From contig CACJLY010000001.1 in the NCBI GenBank assembly GCA_902594335.1, forward strand, positions 1-64,000: a stretch of 64,000 nucleotides of DNA. Reading direction: 5' to 3'. The notes under the pieces were generated by a model. The model ran no database searches, had not been told where the DNA came from, and worked only from the letters and a program-made list of their open reading frames with translations. Origin of the DNA: an uncultured Pelagibacteraceae bacterium. Its GTDB lineage: Bacteria; Pseudomonadota; Alphaproteobacteria; Pelagibacterales; Pelagibacteraceae. Of the stretch, positions 28,225 through 37,434 are shown piece after piece (the stretch's first letter is position 1; the number at the start of each line of letters is the position of its first letter). Both the position numbers and the translations under genes were made by a program.

Positions 28225-29776
28225 GGACACTCTCAATAAAATACTAATTGTAGACTTTGGTTCCCAATTTACACAGTTAATTGCAAGAAAAATCAGAGAA
28301 CTGGGTATTTATTGTGAGATAGTAAGCCACAAAAAAATAGAAAAATTCACAAAATTTGAAAAAAATATTAAAGGAATAGTTTTATCTGGTGGTCCTTTAA
28401 ATGTCTATGAGAGCAAAAAAGTAAAATTTAATAATAAAATTCTTAAACTAGGAGTACCTGTACTAGGCATATGTTTTGGTCATCAAATTATTTCAAAAGC
28501 AATGGGAGGAAGTGTAAGAGGCTCTAAACATAGAGAATTTGGACTTGCTGAAGTAAAAGAAACTAGAAAAAGTAAGTTAACTAAAAATTTTTTTTCTAAG
28601 GGAAAAAGTAATGTATGGATGAGCCATGCAGATCAAGTAACAAAATTACCAAAAAATTTTAAAATAATTGCACAAAGTATAAATTCTAAGATGTGTATTA
28701 TTGAAAATGAAGAAAAAAAAATGTTTGGTATTCAATTTCACCCAGAAGTAAGCCATACTATCAAAGGAAAGCTAATACTTAAAAATTTTACATTTTCTAT
28801 ATGTAAATTAACTAAAAATTGGTCTTCAAGAGACCAGAAAAAAAAATTAATAAATGAAGTAAGAAATAGCGTAGGTAATTCTAAGGTTATTTGTGCACTA
28901 TCCGGAGGTGTTGACAGCAGTGTAGTTGCTAAATTACTGTCAAATGCCATAGGGAAAAAATTAACATGTATATTCGTTAATACCGGTTTACTTAGGAAAG
29001 ATGAAGAAAAGCAAGTTGTAAACACATTTAAAAAGAGATTTAAAATTAATTTAATCTATGTAAATGCAGAAAATTTATTTTTATCTAAATTAAAAAATAT
29101 TTCTGATCCAGAAAAAAAAAGAAAAATAATAGGAAATCTTTTTATTAAAATTTTTGAAAAATATTCAAATAAAATTAAAAATGTAAAATTCTTAGCCCAA
29201 GGCACTTTGTATCCTGATTTAATTGAAAGTAAATCTGTTACAGGAAGCCAGACATCAAAAATTAAATCTCACCATAATGTTGGGGGATTACCAAAAAAAA
29301 TGAAACTTAAGTTAGTAGAGCCATTAAAATATCTTTTTAAAGACGAAGTTAGAAAACTTGGATTAGAACTAGGATTAAGTAATGAAATTATATCTAGGCA
29401 TCCATTTCCTGGGCCAGGTCTTGCAATAAGAATGCCTGGTATAATCACCAAAGAAAAAATAAAAATTTTAAAAGAGGCAGATAATTACTTTATCAAATCT
29501 TTGAAAGATAATAATCTATATGATAAGATTTGGCAGGCATATGCTGCCTTACTTCCAGTTAAGACTGTTGGCGTAATGGGCGATAATAGAACTTATGAAT
29601 ATCTTTGTTTATTAAGGGCAATCACCTCAGAAGACGGAATGACAGCAGATTTCTTTCAATTTAATAAATCTTTCATGCAGTCAATATCCAATCAAATTGT
29701 AAATAATATAAGAGGTATTAATAGAGTAGTTTATGATGTTACTTCAAAGCCACCAAGTACTATTGAATTGGAATAA
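28214..29776 (+). CDS. guaA: GMP synthase (glutamine-hydrolysing)
   Basis: 520 residues from ATG 28214; an in-frame TTG at 28202 is possible. The class I glutamine amidotransferase domain has [10 protein letters not shown], the nucleophile in GICFGHQ, and FHPEVSHT with the His-Glu pair. The ATP-pyrophosphatase domain carries the P-loop SGGVDSS at about residue 230, and the C-terminal dimerisation domain ends KPPSTIELE. It aminates XMP to GMP. The nucleophile loop reads GICFGHQ, where GICYGMQ or GICYGHQ is usual; the key Cys is kept. Confidence 0.97.
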   Translation: MRLEDTLNKILIVDFGSQFTQLIARKIRELGIYCEIVSHKKIEKFTKFEKNIKGIVLSGGPLNVYESKKVKFNNKILKLGVPVLGICFGHQIISKAMGGSVRGSKHREFGLAEVKETRKSKLTKNFFSKGKSNVWMSHADQVTKLPKNFKIIAQSINSKMCIIENEEKKMFGIQFHPEVSHTIKGKLILKNFTFSICKLTKNWSSRDQKKKLINEVRNSVGNSKVICALSGGVDSSVVAKLLSNAIGKKLTCIFVNTGLLRKDEEKQVVNTFKKRFKINLIYVNAENLFLSKLKNISDPEKKRKIIGNLFIKIFEKYSNKIKNVKFLAQGTLYPDLIESKSVTGSQTSKIKSHHNVGGLPKKMKLKLVEPLKYLFKDEVRKLGLELGLSNEIISRHPFPGPGLAIRMPGIITKEKIKILKEADNYFIKSLKDNNLYDKIWQAYAALLPVKTVGVMGDNRTYEYLCLLRAITSEDGMTADFFQFNKSFMQSISNQIVNNIRGINRVVYDVTSKPPSTIELE

Positions 29777-29798
29777 TAAGACTATATAAGTAAATCAT

Positions 29799-30218
29799 AT
29801 GAAATATTTACATACAATGATCAGAGTTTCAAATATTGATGACTCACTAAAATTTTTTTGTGATGGTTTAGGACTAAAAGAAACAAAAAGAATGGAAAAT
29901 GAAAAGGGAAGATACACATTAGTTTTCCTTGCAGCTCCAAATGACGAAAATGCTGAAATTGAATTAACTTATAACTGGGACGGAGATAATTTAGGTGATG
30001 GATCTAGAAATTTTGGACATTTAGCTTACAGAGTTGAAAATATTTATGAAACTTGTCAGAGACTAAAAGATATGGGTTATACAATAAACAGACCTCCTAG
30101 AGATGGTCATATGGCTTTTGTTAGATCTCCTGATAAAATATCAGTTGAAATTCTTCAAGAAGGAAACTTAGAACCTATAGAACCTTGGAAATCTATGGAA
30201 AATACGGGCACTTGGTAA
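29799..30218 (+). CDS. gloA: Lactoylglutathione lyase (glyoxalase I)
   Basis: 139 residues in two VOC beta-alpha-beta-beta-beta units. Metal ligands are visible as H5 (KYLHTMIRV), the Glu of IELTYNW, the His of FGHLAYRV and the Glu of SVEILQEG. It isomerises the methylglyoxal-glutathione hemithioacetal to S-lactoylglutathione. Length and ligand set match the bacterial Ni-type GloA. The gene lies between guaA (22 bp) and panB (10 bp) on the same strand. Confidence 0.95.
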   Translation: MKYLHTMIRVSNIDDSLKFFCDGLGLKETKRMENEKGRYTLVFLAAPNDENAEIELTYNWDGDNLGDGSRNFGHLAYRVENIYETCQRLKDMGYTINRPPRDGHMAFVRSPDKISVEILQEGNLEPIEPWKSMENTGTW

Positions 30219-30228
30219 GCAGGTATTT

Positions 30229-31008
30229 ATGCTTACAAAAATGAGTAGGCTAGTTCTTAAAAAAAAAAATAAGTCAAAAATTGTTTGTTTAACTGCTTAT
30301 TCAAAAAATATAGCTGAAGAGATTGATAAATTCACAGATTTAATACTTGTTGGAGACTCTTTGGGTTCAGTTTTATATAATTTTGAAACCACAAGAAAAG
30401 TAAATTTATCAATGATGATTGAGCACTCCAAGAGTGTAAGAAAAGGTGTTAAAAAAAGTTTAATGATTGTAGACATGCCTTACAATACATACAAAAATAA
30501 ATCTCAAGCACTTAAAAATTGTAAAAAAGTAATGAAAGAAACAAAATGTGATGGAATAAAATTAGAAGGAGGCAGAAAAATTATAGAAATTGTAAAACAT
30601 TTAATCAAATATAAAATTCCTGTAATGGGACACATAGGTATAACACCACAAACTGAAAGAGGAAAATTTAGATACAAGGGTAAAACAGATCTAGAAATAA
30701 AAAATTTGTTAAAAGACTCTAAGTCCTTGGAAGATGCAGGAGTATTTGCAATTGTTTTAGAATGTATTGAAAAAAAAGTTTCAAAAGAAATCACAGAATC
30801 AATTAACGTTCCAACAATAGGGATAGGTTCATCAAATTTTTGTGATGGTCAGATCTTAGTTACAGATGATTTATTAGGTTTAACAGATACGAAAATCAAA
30901 TTTGTAAAAAAATATACTAATTTAAAAAGCAATGTAAGAAATGCAGTTAAAAAGTTTAAATTAGATGTTAAAAGTGGGTCATACCCCTCAGCTAAATATT
31001 CCTACTAA
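30229..31008 (+). CDS. panB: 3-methyl-2-oxobutanoate hydroxymethyltransferase
   Basis: 259 residues. TAYSKNIAEEID, ILVGDSLGSVLYN (metal Asp), VDMPYNTY and MGHIGITPQ followed by the catalytic Glu in VLECIEKKVSKEIT are PanB motifs. It transfers a one-carbon unit from methylene-THF to ketoisovalerate, making ketopantoate for pantothenate. No other pantothenate gene is nearby, so completeness of the pathway cannot be judged here. An ATG 12 bases downstream is an alternative start. The 3' end overlaps the convergent terC-like gene by 4 bp. Confidence 0.93.
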   Translation: MLTKMSRLVLKKKNKSKIVCLTAYSKNIAEEIDKFTDLILVGDSLGSVLYNFETTRKVNLSMMIEHSKSVRKGVKKSLMIVDMPYNTYKNKSQALKNCKKVMKETKCDGIKLEGGRKIIEIVKHLIKYKIPVMGHIGITPQTERGKFRYKGKTDLEIKNLLKDSKSLEDAGVFAIVLECIEKKVSKEITESINVPTIGIGSSNFCDGQILVTDDLLGLTDTKIKFVKKYTNLKSNVRNAVKKFKLDVKSGSYPSAKYSY

Positions 31009-31619
31009 AAATACTTTTTAAATCCTTCGTTAATATTTAAAATTTCTAAATCCACAAGTCCTCCAATAATTAGCTGTATTGCAACTAAAAAAATAAATGC
31101 TAAACCAATATACACAACCCATAAATGTTTCTGTATATAATTAGCCAAGTAAGTTGCCATTGCTCCAGTAAGGACTACTGATAACAGTAAACCAAAAATC
31201 ATAAACCCAAAGTTGCCCTTGGAAGCTCCAACAACGCCTATAACATTATCGAAACTAATTGTGATATCTGCAAAAAGTACTTTATACATACCCTTAGCAA
31301 ATGAGGGTTCTAATGATTTTTTTGTGGGAGATTTTGATTTTTTCTGAATTTGAAAAAGATCTTTTCTCAAATCATTGACTATCCAAATTAAAAGTAGCCC
31401 TCCCAAAATTTTTATAAAGTAGAATTTGAATAAATATGTTGCAAATACTGCAAATAGAACTTTAAAAACTAGAGCACCAACTACTCCCCAAAAAATTATT
31501 TTTTTTCTGTTTTTTGGTACAAAATTAGCTGCAATCAGACCAATTATAATAGCATTATCAGCTGCTAAGATTATATCTATAAAGATAATTTGTAGTAAAA
31601 TAAGGGATTCTTCAATCAA
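31005..31619 (-). CDS. TerC family integral membrane protein
   Basis: 204 residues with about six or seven membrane helices and a TTG start (no better ATG upstream). Family motifs: FIDIILAADNAIIIGL in helix 1 and FADITISFDNVIGVVGA in the second half, each with membrane-embedded Asp/Asn that could coordinate a metal. TerC-type proteins are linked to tellurite resistance and, in better-studied members, to manganese/calcium export during metallation of exported proteins. Function here is inferred from family only. Confidence 0.85.
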   Translation of the reverse strand: MIEESLILLQIIFIDIILAADNAIIIGLIAANFVPKNRKKIIFWGVVGALVFKVLFAVFATYLFKFYFIKILGGLLLIWIVNDLRKDLFQIQKKSKSPTKKSLEPSFAKGMYKVLFADITISFDNVIGVVGASKGNFGFMIFGLLLSVVLTGAMATYLANYIQKHLWVVYIGLAFIFLVAIQLIIGGLVDLEILNINEGFKKYF

Positions 31620-31721
31620 GATATTTATATAATAGTAATTATTCTAAAATTTTCAATAAAACATATAAAATTTTTATTGATTTAATAAATAATACATAAT
31701 CAGATGTATTTTTTTAAAAAT

Positions 31722-31728
31722 AAGGAGG
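31722..31728 (+). promoter_or_regulatory. Strong ribosome binding site of dctP
   Basis: AAGGAGG, an almost complete anti-Shine-Dalgarno complement, lies four bases before the dctP ATG. Most genes in this window have weak or no such sites, so this marks a highly translated gene. Confidence 0.75.
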
Positions 31729-31732
31729 ATTA

Positions 31733-32704
31733 ATGAAAAATTTAAAAACTTTAATTTCTATTTTATTTTCTGTTTTGTTAACCGCAAATGTAAATGCTGC
31801 TGAGAAGTGGGATATGGCCTTAGCTTATGGTGCAAGCAATTTTCATTCAGCTAATGCTGCAGAATTTGCTAAAAACGTTTCAGAAAAAAGTGGAGGTAAA
31901 TTAACTATTGTAACTCACCCGGGAGGATCATTATTTAAAGGTGGAGAAATCTTTAGAGCTGTTAGAACTGGTCAAGCTCAAATGGGAGAGAGATTTATGT
32001 CGGCTCTAGGAAAAGTAGATCCTATTCTTGAGATTGATTCACAACCATTCTTAGCAACATCTTATGATGAAGCAATGAAACTTTATCAAGCATCGAAACC
32101 AGCAATTATAGAAAGCTTGAGCCAAAAAGGATTGGTATTTTTGTATGCTGTGCCATGGCCAGCACAAGGCTTGTATAGTAAAAACGAGATTAATAGTGTT
32201 TCAGATTTAGAAGGTTTAAAATTTAGAGCTTATAATTCAGCAACAATTAGAATTGCTGAACTTACTGGTATGGCTCCAACAAAAATTGAAGCTGCAGAAA
32301 TAAGTCAAGCATTTTCAACTGGAGCAGTTGAGAGCATGATTACTTCACCAACCACTGGAAAAAATAGTAAAATTTGGGAGAACGGAGTAAAATATTTCTA
32401 TGATATAGCTGCTTGGTTCCCAAAAAATATGGTAGTTGCTCATAGAGGATCTTGGAACAAACTAGATGCAGATACTCAAAAATTAATAATGAAAGAAGCA
32501 ACTGCTGCAGAAGAAAAAGGTTGGATGCTTTCTAGAGTTGGAAATATTGAGGATAAAAAAGCTTTAGCTGCTGCAGGAATGACAGTAGGCAAAGTAAACG
32601 CTGATTTAGAAAAACATTTCCAAAAAGTTGGAAAAAAAATGGCAAAGGAATGGAAGAAAAAAGCTGGCAAAACAGGAGCTAGCGTACTTGCTGCTTACAA
32701 ATAA
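31733..32704 (+). CDS. dctP: TRAP transporter substrate-binding protein DctP
   Basis: 323 residues with a Sec signal (about 1-22, ending NVNAAEKW). The DctP fold is recognisable from GGSLFKGGEIFRAVRTGQAQMG near the N-terminus and LEGLKFRAYNS, where the Arg normally salt-bridges the substrate carboxylate. Then come the EISQAFSTGAVESMITS hinge region and a C-terminal long helix. It binds a small organic acid in the periplasm. A strong ribosome binding site and an attenuating hairpin after the gene suggest that binding protein is made in excess over DctQM. Downstream pxpABC point to 5-oxoproline or a similar acid as substrate (inference). Confidence 0.93.
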   Translation: MKNLKTLISILFSVLLTANVNAAEKWDMALAYGASNFHSANAAEFAKNVSEKSGGKLTIVTHPGGSLFKGGEIFRAVRTGQAQMGERFMSALGKVDPILEIDSQPFLATSYDEAMKLYQASKPAIIESLSQKGLVFLYAVPWPAQGLYSKNEINSVSDLEGLKFRAYNSATIRIAELTGMAPTKIEAAEISQAFSTGAVESMITSPTTGKNSKIWENGVKYFYDIAAWFPKNMVVAHRGSWNKLDADTQKLIMKEATAAEEKGWMLSRVGNIEDKKALAAAGMTVGKVNADLEKHFQKVGKKMAKEWKKKAGKTGASVLAAYK

Positions 32705-32719
32705 AATTAATATAATGAG

Positions 32720-32748
32720 AAAGGCCGTTTAATAAAACGGCCTTTTTT
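32720..32748 (+). terminator. Intra-operon hairpin between dctP and dctQ
   Basis: An 11-bp perfect stem AAAGGCCGTTT (32720-32730) and AAACGGCCTTT (32735-32745) with loop AATA continues into Ts up to 32748, one base before the dctQ ATG. It should terminate most transcripts after dctP while letting some reach dctQM. The hairpin arm may also cover the dctQ initiation region. Confidence 0.85.
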
Positions 32749-33237
32749 ATGTTACAAAAAATTAATAAATCTTTAAATAATCTTTATAATTTCTCAGGAT
32801 ATATCGCTGCATTTTTTTTAATTTTGATAGCAGTTTTTATTTTAACTGGAATTGCCTCAAGAATGTTTGGTTTTTATATAAGAGGTTTAGCTGAATATTC
32901 TGGTTACTGTATGGCAGCTTCCTCATTTTTTGCACTTTCATACACTTTTGTAAATGGAGGCCATATAAGGATTACATTATTTTTAGAAAAAGCTACTGAC
33001 TTAAGAAAAAAGTTTCTAGAAATTTGGAGTTTAATAATTGCATCTATTTTTTCAGGATATATGGCCTTTTATTTTCTTAAAATGTTAAAGATATCTTATG
33101 ATTTTCAAGAAAGAAGTGAAGGCGCCGACGAAATTTTAATTTGGATACCACAATCAAGTGTAGCAATTGGCTCATTATTATTTTTTATATGTGTCTTTCA
33201 TCAACTAATTTTAAGTATGGTTAATAAGTATGATTGA
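32749..33237 (+). CDS. dctQ: TRAP transporter small permease DctQ
   Basis: 162 residues with four predicted membrane helices (about residues 16-36, 47-66, 89-110, 130-150), the DctQ layout. RGLAEYSGYCMAASSFFALSYTF with a following GGHIRITLF is a typical DctQ core. Its start codon lies immediately after the terminator-like U tract and lacks a ribosome binding site outside the hairpin. It overlaps dctM by 8 bp. Confidence 0.9.
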   Translation: MLQKINKSLNNLYNFSGYIAAFFLILIAVFILTGIASRMFGFYIRGLAEYSGYCMAASSFFALSYTFVNGGHIRITLFLEKATDLRKKFLEIWSLIIASIFSGYMAFYFLKMLKISYDFQERSEGADEILIWIPQSSVAIGSLLFFICVFHQLILSMVNKYD

Positions 33238-34540
33238 AATTTTATTAGCATTTTTTTTTATTAGCGTTTTACTATTTTTTTTAGGATCTGGGATATGGGT
33301 AGCCATCAGTATGGTTGGAGTATCTTCAATAGGTATGATTTTGTTTACTTCTAGACCAGTAGGTGATGCGATGGCCACAACTATATGGGGAGCTTCATCA
33401 TCTTGGACACTAACAGCATTGCCATTATTTGTGTGGATGGGTGAAATTCTTTTTAGAACTAAATTATCAGAAAATTTATTTGAAGGATTGGCACCTTGGC
33501 TTCAGAAGTTACCAGGAGGTTTGATACACGTTAATGTAGTTGGTTGTGCCTTGTTTGCCGCTATCTCTGGATCATCTGCTGCAACAGTTGCTACTGTTGG
33601 AAAAATGTCAATTCCAGAACTAAGAAAAAGAAAATATCCTGAAAAAATTTTGCTTGGCAGTTTGGCAGGTTCAGGAACTTTAGGTCTTTTAATTCCGCCC
33701 TCAATAATTTTAATTATTTATGGTGTGACTGTTCAAGAGTCAATTGCAAAACTGTTTATAGCTGGAATAATTCCTGGGATAATGATTGCTCTGATCTTTA
33801 TGGGCTATGTAATTGTTTGGTCTTTACTAAATAAAAATAAAATGCCAACTAACTATGAAAATTTTTCATTTTTAAATAAACTAGGTAAATCCAAACAATT
33901 AATTCCAGTTATTTTATTAATACTTGGAGTAATAGGTTCAATATATACTGGTATTGCAACAGCAACTGAGGCCGCATCTTTAGGTGTTGTTGGAGCTTTA
34001 ATTCTCTCTTATTTTCAAAAGAGCTTAACTTTAAAAACATTTAAAGACTCCTTGTTAGGAGCAACTAAAACTTCGTGTATGATTGCATTTATTTTAGCTG
34101 GAGCAACTTTCTTGTCACTTGCAATGGGATTTACAGGTTTGCCTAGAAATCTAGCTTTGTGGATACAGAATATGGAGTTATCACCATATGTATTAATATT
34201 TGTATTAATGATTTTTTACATAATTCTTGGGATGTTTCTTGATGGAATTTCTGCAGTTGTCCTTACAATGGCAATAATTGAACCAATGATAAGGCAGGCA
34301 GGCTTTGATATGATTTGGTTTGGAATATTTTTAGTTATAGTTGTAGAAATGGCTCAAATTACACCACCTGTTGGTTTTAATCTATTTGTTCTTCAAGGAA
34401 TGGCAAATAAAGATATGGGGTTTATAGCAAAGAGTGCTTTTCCATTATTTTTATTAATGATTTTTGCAGTTCTATTGATTGTACTGTTCCCTCAAATCGC
34501 TTTATGGATGCCCGAACAGATGATTCAAAATATCAATTAG
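33230..34540 (+). CDS. dctM: TRAP transporter large permease DctM
   Basis: 436 residues, about 12 hydrophobic segments. DctM hallmarks are LPLFVWMGEILF, AAISGSSAATVATVGKMSIPE (the SGSSAA loop) and GTLGLLIPPSIILIIYG, and later FLDGISAVVLTMAIIEPM and QITPPVGFNLFVLQG. Together with DctQ it drives sodium-coupled uptake of the substrate handed over by DctP. The 3' end overlaps the convergent TPR gene by 4 bp. Confidence 0.95.
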   Translation: MIEILLAFFFISVLLFFLGSGIWVAISMVGVSSIGMILFTSRPVGDAMATTIWGASSSWTLTALPLFVWMGEILFRTKLSENLFEGLAPWLQKLPGGLIHVNVVGCALFAAISGSSAATVATVGKMSIPELRKRKYPEKILLGSLAGSGTLGLLIPPSIILIIYGVTVQESIAKLFIAGIIPGIMIALIFMGYVIVWSLLNKNKMPTNYENFSFLNKLGKSKQLIPVILLILGVIGSIYTGIATATEAASLGVVGALILSYFQKSLTLKTFKDSLLGATKTSCMIAFILAGATFLSLAMGFTGLPRNLALWIQNMELSPYVLIFVLMIFYIILGMFLDGISAVVLTMAIIEPMIRQAGFDMIWFGIFLVIVVEMAQITPPVGFNLFVLQGMANKDMGFIAKSAFPLFLLMIFAVLLIVLFPQIALWMPEQMIQNIN

Positions 34541-35016
34541 TATTTTGATTTTTTTGTTCCTTCAATAATTTCTTTTAGCTCTTGATACTCTTCACAATTA
34601 CAGCTTTTCAAAATTTCCAATCTTTCTTTTGCTAAATCAATTCTGTTGGTTACAACATATAATTCACCTAGGTATTCATTTATACCAACGTGCTTTGGAT
34701 CGACTTGCAAACCTAACAAATAATATTTTTCTCCTGCTTCAAAGTCTCCAAGTTTTCTAGTTGTAAAGCCTAGGTAGTTTAGTGTATCAGCTTGTAAGGG
34801 CTTTTCTTTGTCGAGTTTCAATAAAATTTTTTGAGCTTTTTCGTATCTTTTTAATGCTTTATCCATTTTATTTTTGGATTCATATTTCTTAGCGGCTTCA
34901 ATTATTTTTACAGCATTTTTATAGCTTGGTTTTTTATCTGATGAACTTGTTCCAGCAGCAAGAGTTTCAACAGTTAAAAAAAAGAATATAAAAAGAGTAA
35001 ATAGTTTTCTAATCAT
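34537..35016 (-). CDS. Exported TPR protein
   Basis: 159 residues with a signal peptide (about 1-21, ending LAAGTSS). Three tetratricopeptide units are readable: AAKKYESKNKMDKALKRYEKA, ADTLNYLGFTTRKLGDFEAG and VGINEYLGELYVVTNRIDLA. The C-terminus has CNCEEYQELKE, a short cysteine pair motif common in small periplasmic TPR proteins of SAR11 relatives. It lies directly upstream (minus strand: downstream) of pxpA by 2 bp, so it is probably co-transcribed with it. No specific function can be given. Confidence 0.75.
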   Translation of the reverse strand: MIRKLFTLFIFFFLTVETLAAGTSSSDKKPSYKNAVKIIEAAKKYESKNKMDKALKRYEKAQKILLKLDKEKPLQADTLNYLGFTTRKLGDFEAGEKYYLLGLQVDPKHVGINEYLGELYVVTNRIDLAKERLEILKSCNCEEYQELKEIIEGTKKSKY

Positions 35017-35018
35017 AA

Positions 35019-35792
35019 TTATATAAATTTTTTCATTTTATTTAGAGGCTTTAATTCTAAATTATTTTTTATCAAGTTTTCTCTTACCTGGTTTGCGGTC
35101 GAAAGAGAACTTGAATTATCTCCATGTATGCAAATTGAATCGATTTCACAAGGTATTTGTTTTCCACTGTGACAATTAAGAGTTTGGTTTTTTACCATAT
35201 TGAATACGTGTTCTTTAGCTCGCTCAGGATCGGTTATTAGGGCATGATCCTTACTTCTTGACACAAGCGTTCCGTCGTCTTCATAATTTCTATCTGCAAA
35301 AATTTCACATGCGATTTTCATATTTAATTTTTTAGCTGCAATTTCCATTTTTGAACCTGTTGGTACTAAATAAATTATATCTTTATCAATACTATAAATA
35401 GTTTTTGCTAAAATTGTTGCTAGTTCAAGGTCCTCACAGGCCATATTATTCAAGGCTCCATGTGGTTTAATATGAGAAACCTTTTCATCTAATTTAATGG
35501 CAATATTTTGCAAAATTTCATATTGATCTATTAAAAGCTTAGAAATCTCATCAGCGCCAAGATTAATCCGTTTTCTTCCGAAGTTTTCTGGATCATTGAA
35601 AGATGGATGTGCACCAATACTTACATTATTTTGCTTTGAAATCTCTACAACTTCTCTCATAGTTTCCTCATCTCCAGCGTGGTACCCACAAGCAACATTC
35701 GCAGAGTTTACTATTTTGAGTAAATCGGGATCATTCTCATTTGAATGATACTTTGATTTTTCACCTAAATCACAATTTAAATTAATTTCCAT
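35019..35792 (-). CDS. pxpA: 5-oxoprolinase subunit A (LamB/YcsF family)
   Basis: 257 residues starting at MEINLNCDLGE; an upstream in-frame start would add an eight-residue leader. Family motifs are LNCDLGE, ANVACGYHAGDE, IGAHPSFND, HIKPHGALNNMA, and late ICIHGDN. With PxpB and PxpC it cleaves 5-oxoproline (pyroglutamate) to glutamate using ATP, both salvaging a damaged form of glutamine and feeding nitrogen and carbon metabolism. It is divergent from pxpBC across only 27 bp, so both promoters must overlap. Confidence 0.93.
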   Translation of the reverse strand: MEINLNCDLGEKSKYHSNENDPDLLKIVNSANVACGYHAGDEETMREVVEISKQNNVSIGAHPSFNDPENFGRKRINLGADEISKLLIDQYEILQNIAIKLDEKVSHIKPHGALNNMACEDLELATILAKTIYSIDKDIIYLVPTGSKMEIAAKKLNMKIACEIFADRNYEDDGTLVSRSKDHALITDPERAKEHVFNMVKNQTLNCHSGKQIPCEIDSICIHGDNSSSLSTANQVRENLIKNNLELKPLNKMKKFI

Positions 35793-35819
35793 ACTATTAA
35801 GCTTAAAGTATAACATGAC

Positions 35820-36494
35820 ATGATTAAAAATATATCAAATCTTGGTGACGCAGCATTGTACTGTGACTTTGGTACTGAGGTAAATAAAGAAATAAACAGA
35901 AATGTTATAAATTATTTTAATAATTTAAGAGATAGTAATTTTTTAGGTATTACAAATATTACACCAAGTTATAATAAACTAGTAATTAGTTTTGATTTAA
36001 AAATTACGAGTTTTGCTAAATTAAAAAAACAAGTTGAAAATCTAGAGTTAAAAAAAAAAAATAATTCAAAAAATAATCTAATTAAAATCCCAGTTTGTTG
36101 TACGGAGGAATTTGCATTAGATATAAAACGTTTACAAAAATTATTAAAAATAAATGAGGCAAAAATTTATGAAACATTCTTTTCAAAAAATTATTATTGT
36201 TATATGACAGGTTTTATTGCGGGCATGCCATTCTTAGGAGATATGGATAAATCTCTTTTTGCAAAACGTTTAGAAACACCAAGAGTTAAAGTCCCAAAAA
36301 ATTCTATAGGTATAACAGAGCAATTTTGTAATATTTATACTTTTGAAAGTCCAGGTGGTTGGAATATAATTGGCAAAACTCCAGTTGATATTTTTGATAA
36401 TAAAAAAAATACTGAACCAAATCTAATTAATCCAGGTGATACAATATCATTTTATCCAATTTCTAAACTAGAATATGAAAAAAAATATGAATAA
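35820..36494 (+). CDS. pxpB: 5-oxoprolinase subunit B (KipI-like)
   Basis: 224 residues of the allophanate-hydrolase subunit 1 fold. Motifs: NLGDAALYCDFG near the start, IPVCCTEEFALDIKRL, YMTGFIAGMPFLGDM (the conserved GFxPGFxYLG equivalent) and RLETPRVKVPKNSIGI, then ESPGGWNIIGKTP. It partners with PxpC to carry out ATP-dependent phosphorylation in the 5-oxoprolinase reaction. Sporulation-kinase-inhibitor annotation (KipI) refers to a Bacillus homologue and is not relevant here. pxpC starts 8 bp before its stop. Confidence 0.9.
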   Translation: MIKNISNLGDAALYCDFGTEVNKEINRNVINYFNNLRDSNFLGITNITPSYNKLVISFDLKITSFAKLKKQVENLELKKKNNSKNNLIKIPVCCTEEFALDIKRLQKLLKINEAKIYETFFSKNYYCYMTGFIAGMPFLGDMDKSLFAKRLETPRVKVPKNSIGITEQFCNIYTFESPGGWNIIGKTPVDIFDNKKNTEPNLINPGDTISFYPISKLEYEKKYE

Positions 36495-37434
36495 AAACTA
36501 TTTTGAGGTATTACGATCAGGTATCAATTCTACATTTCAAGATAATGGTAGAAATAATTTTTATCACATAGGCATACCTTTTAGTGGAGCAATGGATAAT
36601 AGGAATTTTTTATTAGCAAATACTATTTCAAATAATAAAATAAATAATCCGGTCCTAGAATTTGCATATCAAGGTCCAAAATTGAAATATATTGGAGAAA
36701 ATATCTCCATCAATGTTACTGGAGATGTTAATTTTAAAATTATAAGAAAAAACAAAAATTTAGAATTTAGTTGTTACGAAAATATTGTTTTAGAATATAA
36801 TGATTGCTTAGATATACTGTCTACTAATCGATCAGTATATGGTTATTTATCTATTGGAGGCACATTTGATGTAGATTATTATTTAAATAGTTGTTCTACA
36901 AATACTAAGGCTAAAATTGGCGCAAATAGTGGAGAAAAACTTGAGAAAGGACAAATAATTAAATTAAAAAATATAAAAAAAATCCTGCCAAAAAATAAAA
37001 TAGAATACCTAAATTCTAAAATTGAAAATATTAGAATAATAAAAGGACCCCATTTTGATTATTTTTCAAAGGATGCAATAGATTCATTTTTTAGTAATGA
37101 ATTTAATGTAACGAAATTAAGTGACCGTATGGGAATAAGACTTAAAGGACCTAAGATTAATAATATTAAAAACACAAATATAAAGTCAGAAGGTTTAGTG
37201 AAGGGTGTTATCCAAATTACTGCAGATGGGGATCCAATAATTATGCTCTCTGATCATGGAACCATAGGAGGTTATCCTAAGATTGGAGTTGTAATAAGTG
37301 CTGATTATGACAAACTAGTACAAATACCTCCAGGATCAAAAATTAAATTTAAAGAAATTAATTTAAAAGATGCAGAAACTATTTTTAAGTTGTATGAGAT
37401 GGAAACTCAAAATTTGATTTCCAATATTAAATGA
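36487..37434 (+). CDS. pxpC: 5-oxoprolinase subunit C (KipA-like)
   Basis: 315 residues from the ATG at 36487 (an earlier ATG at 36475 adds four residues). The biotin-dependent carboxylase-like/allophanate-hydrolase subunit 2 fold is shown by VLRSGINSTFQDNGR, FSGAMDNRNFLLAN, LEFAYQGPKLKY, YLSIGGTFD, DRMGIRLKGP, SEGLVKGVIQI and MLSDHGTIGGYPKIGVVI. It completes the PxpABC complex. The stop overlaps the EamA start by 4 bp. Confidence 0.92.
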   Translation: MNKNYFEVLRSGINSTFQDNGRNNFYHIGIPFSGAMDNRNFLLANTISNNKINNPVLEFAYQGPKLKYIGENISINVTGDVNFKIIRKNKNLEFSCYENIVLEYNDCLDILSTNRSVYGYLSIGGTFDVDYYLNSCSTNTKAKIGANSGEKLEKGQIIKLKNIKKILPKNKIEYLNSKIENIRIIKGPHFDYFSKDAIDSFFSNEFNVTKLSDRMGIRLKGPKINNIKNTNIKSEGLVKGVIQITADGDPIIMLSDHGTIGGYPKIGVVISADYDKLVQIPPGSKIKFKEINLKDAETIFKLYEMETQNLISNIK

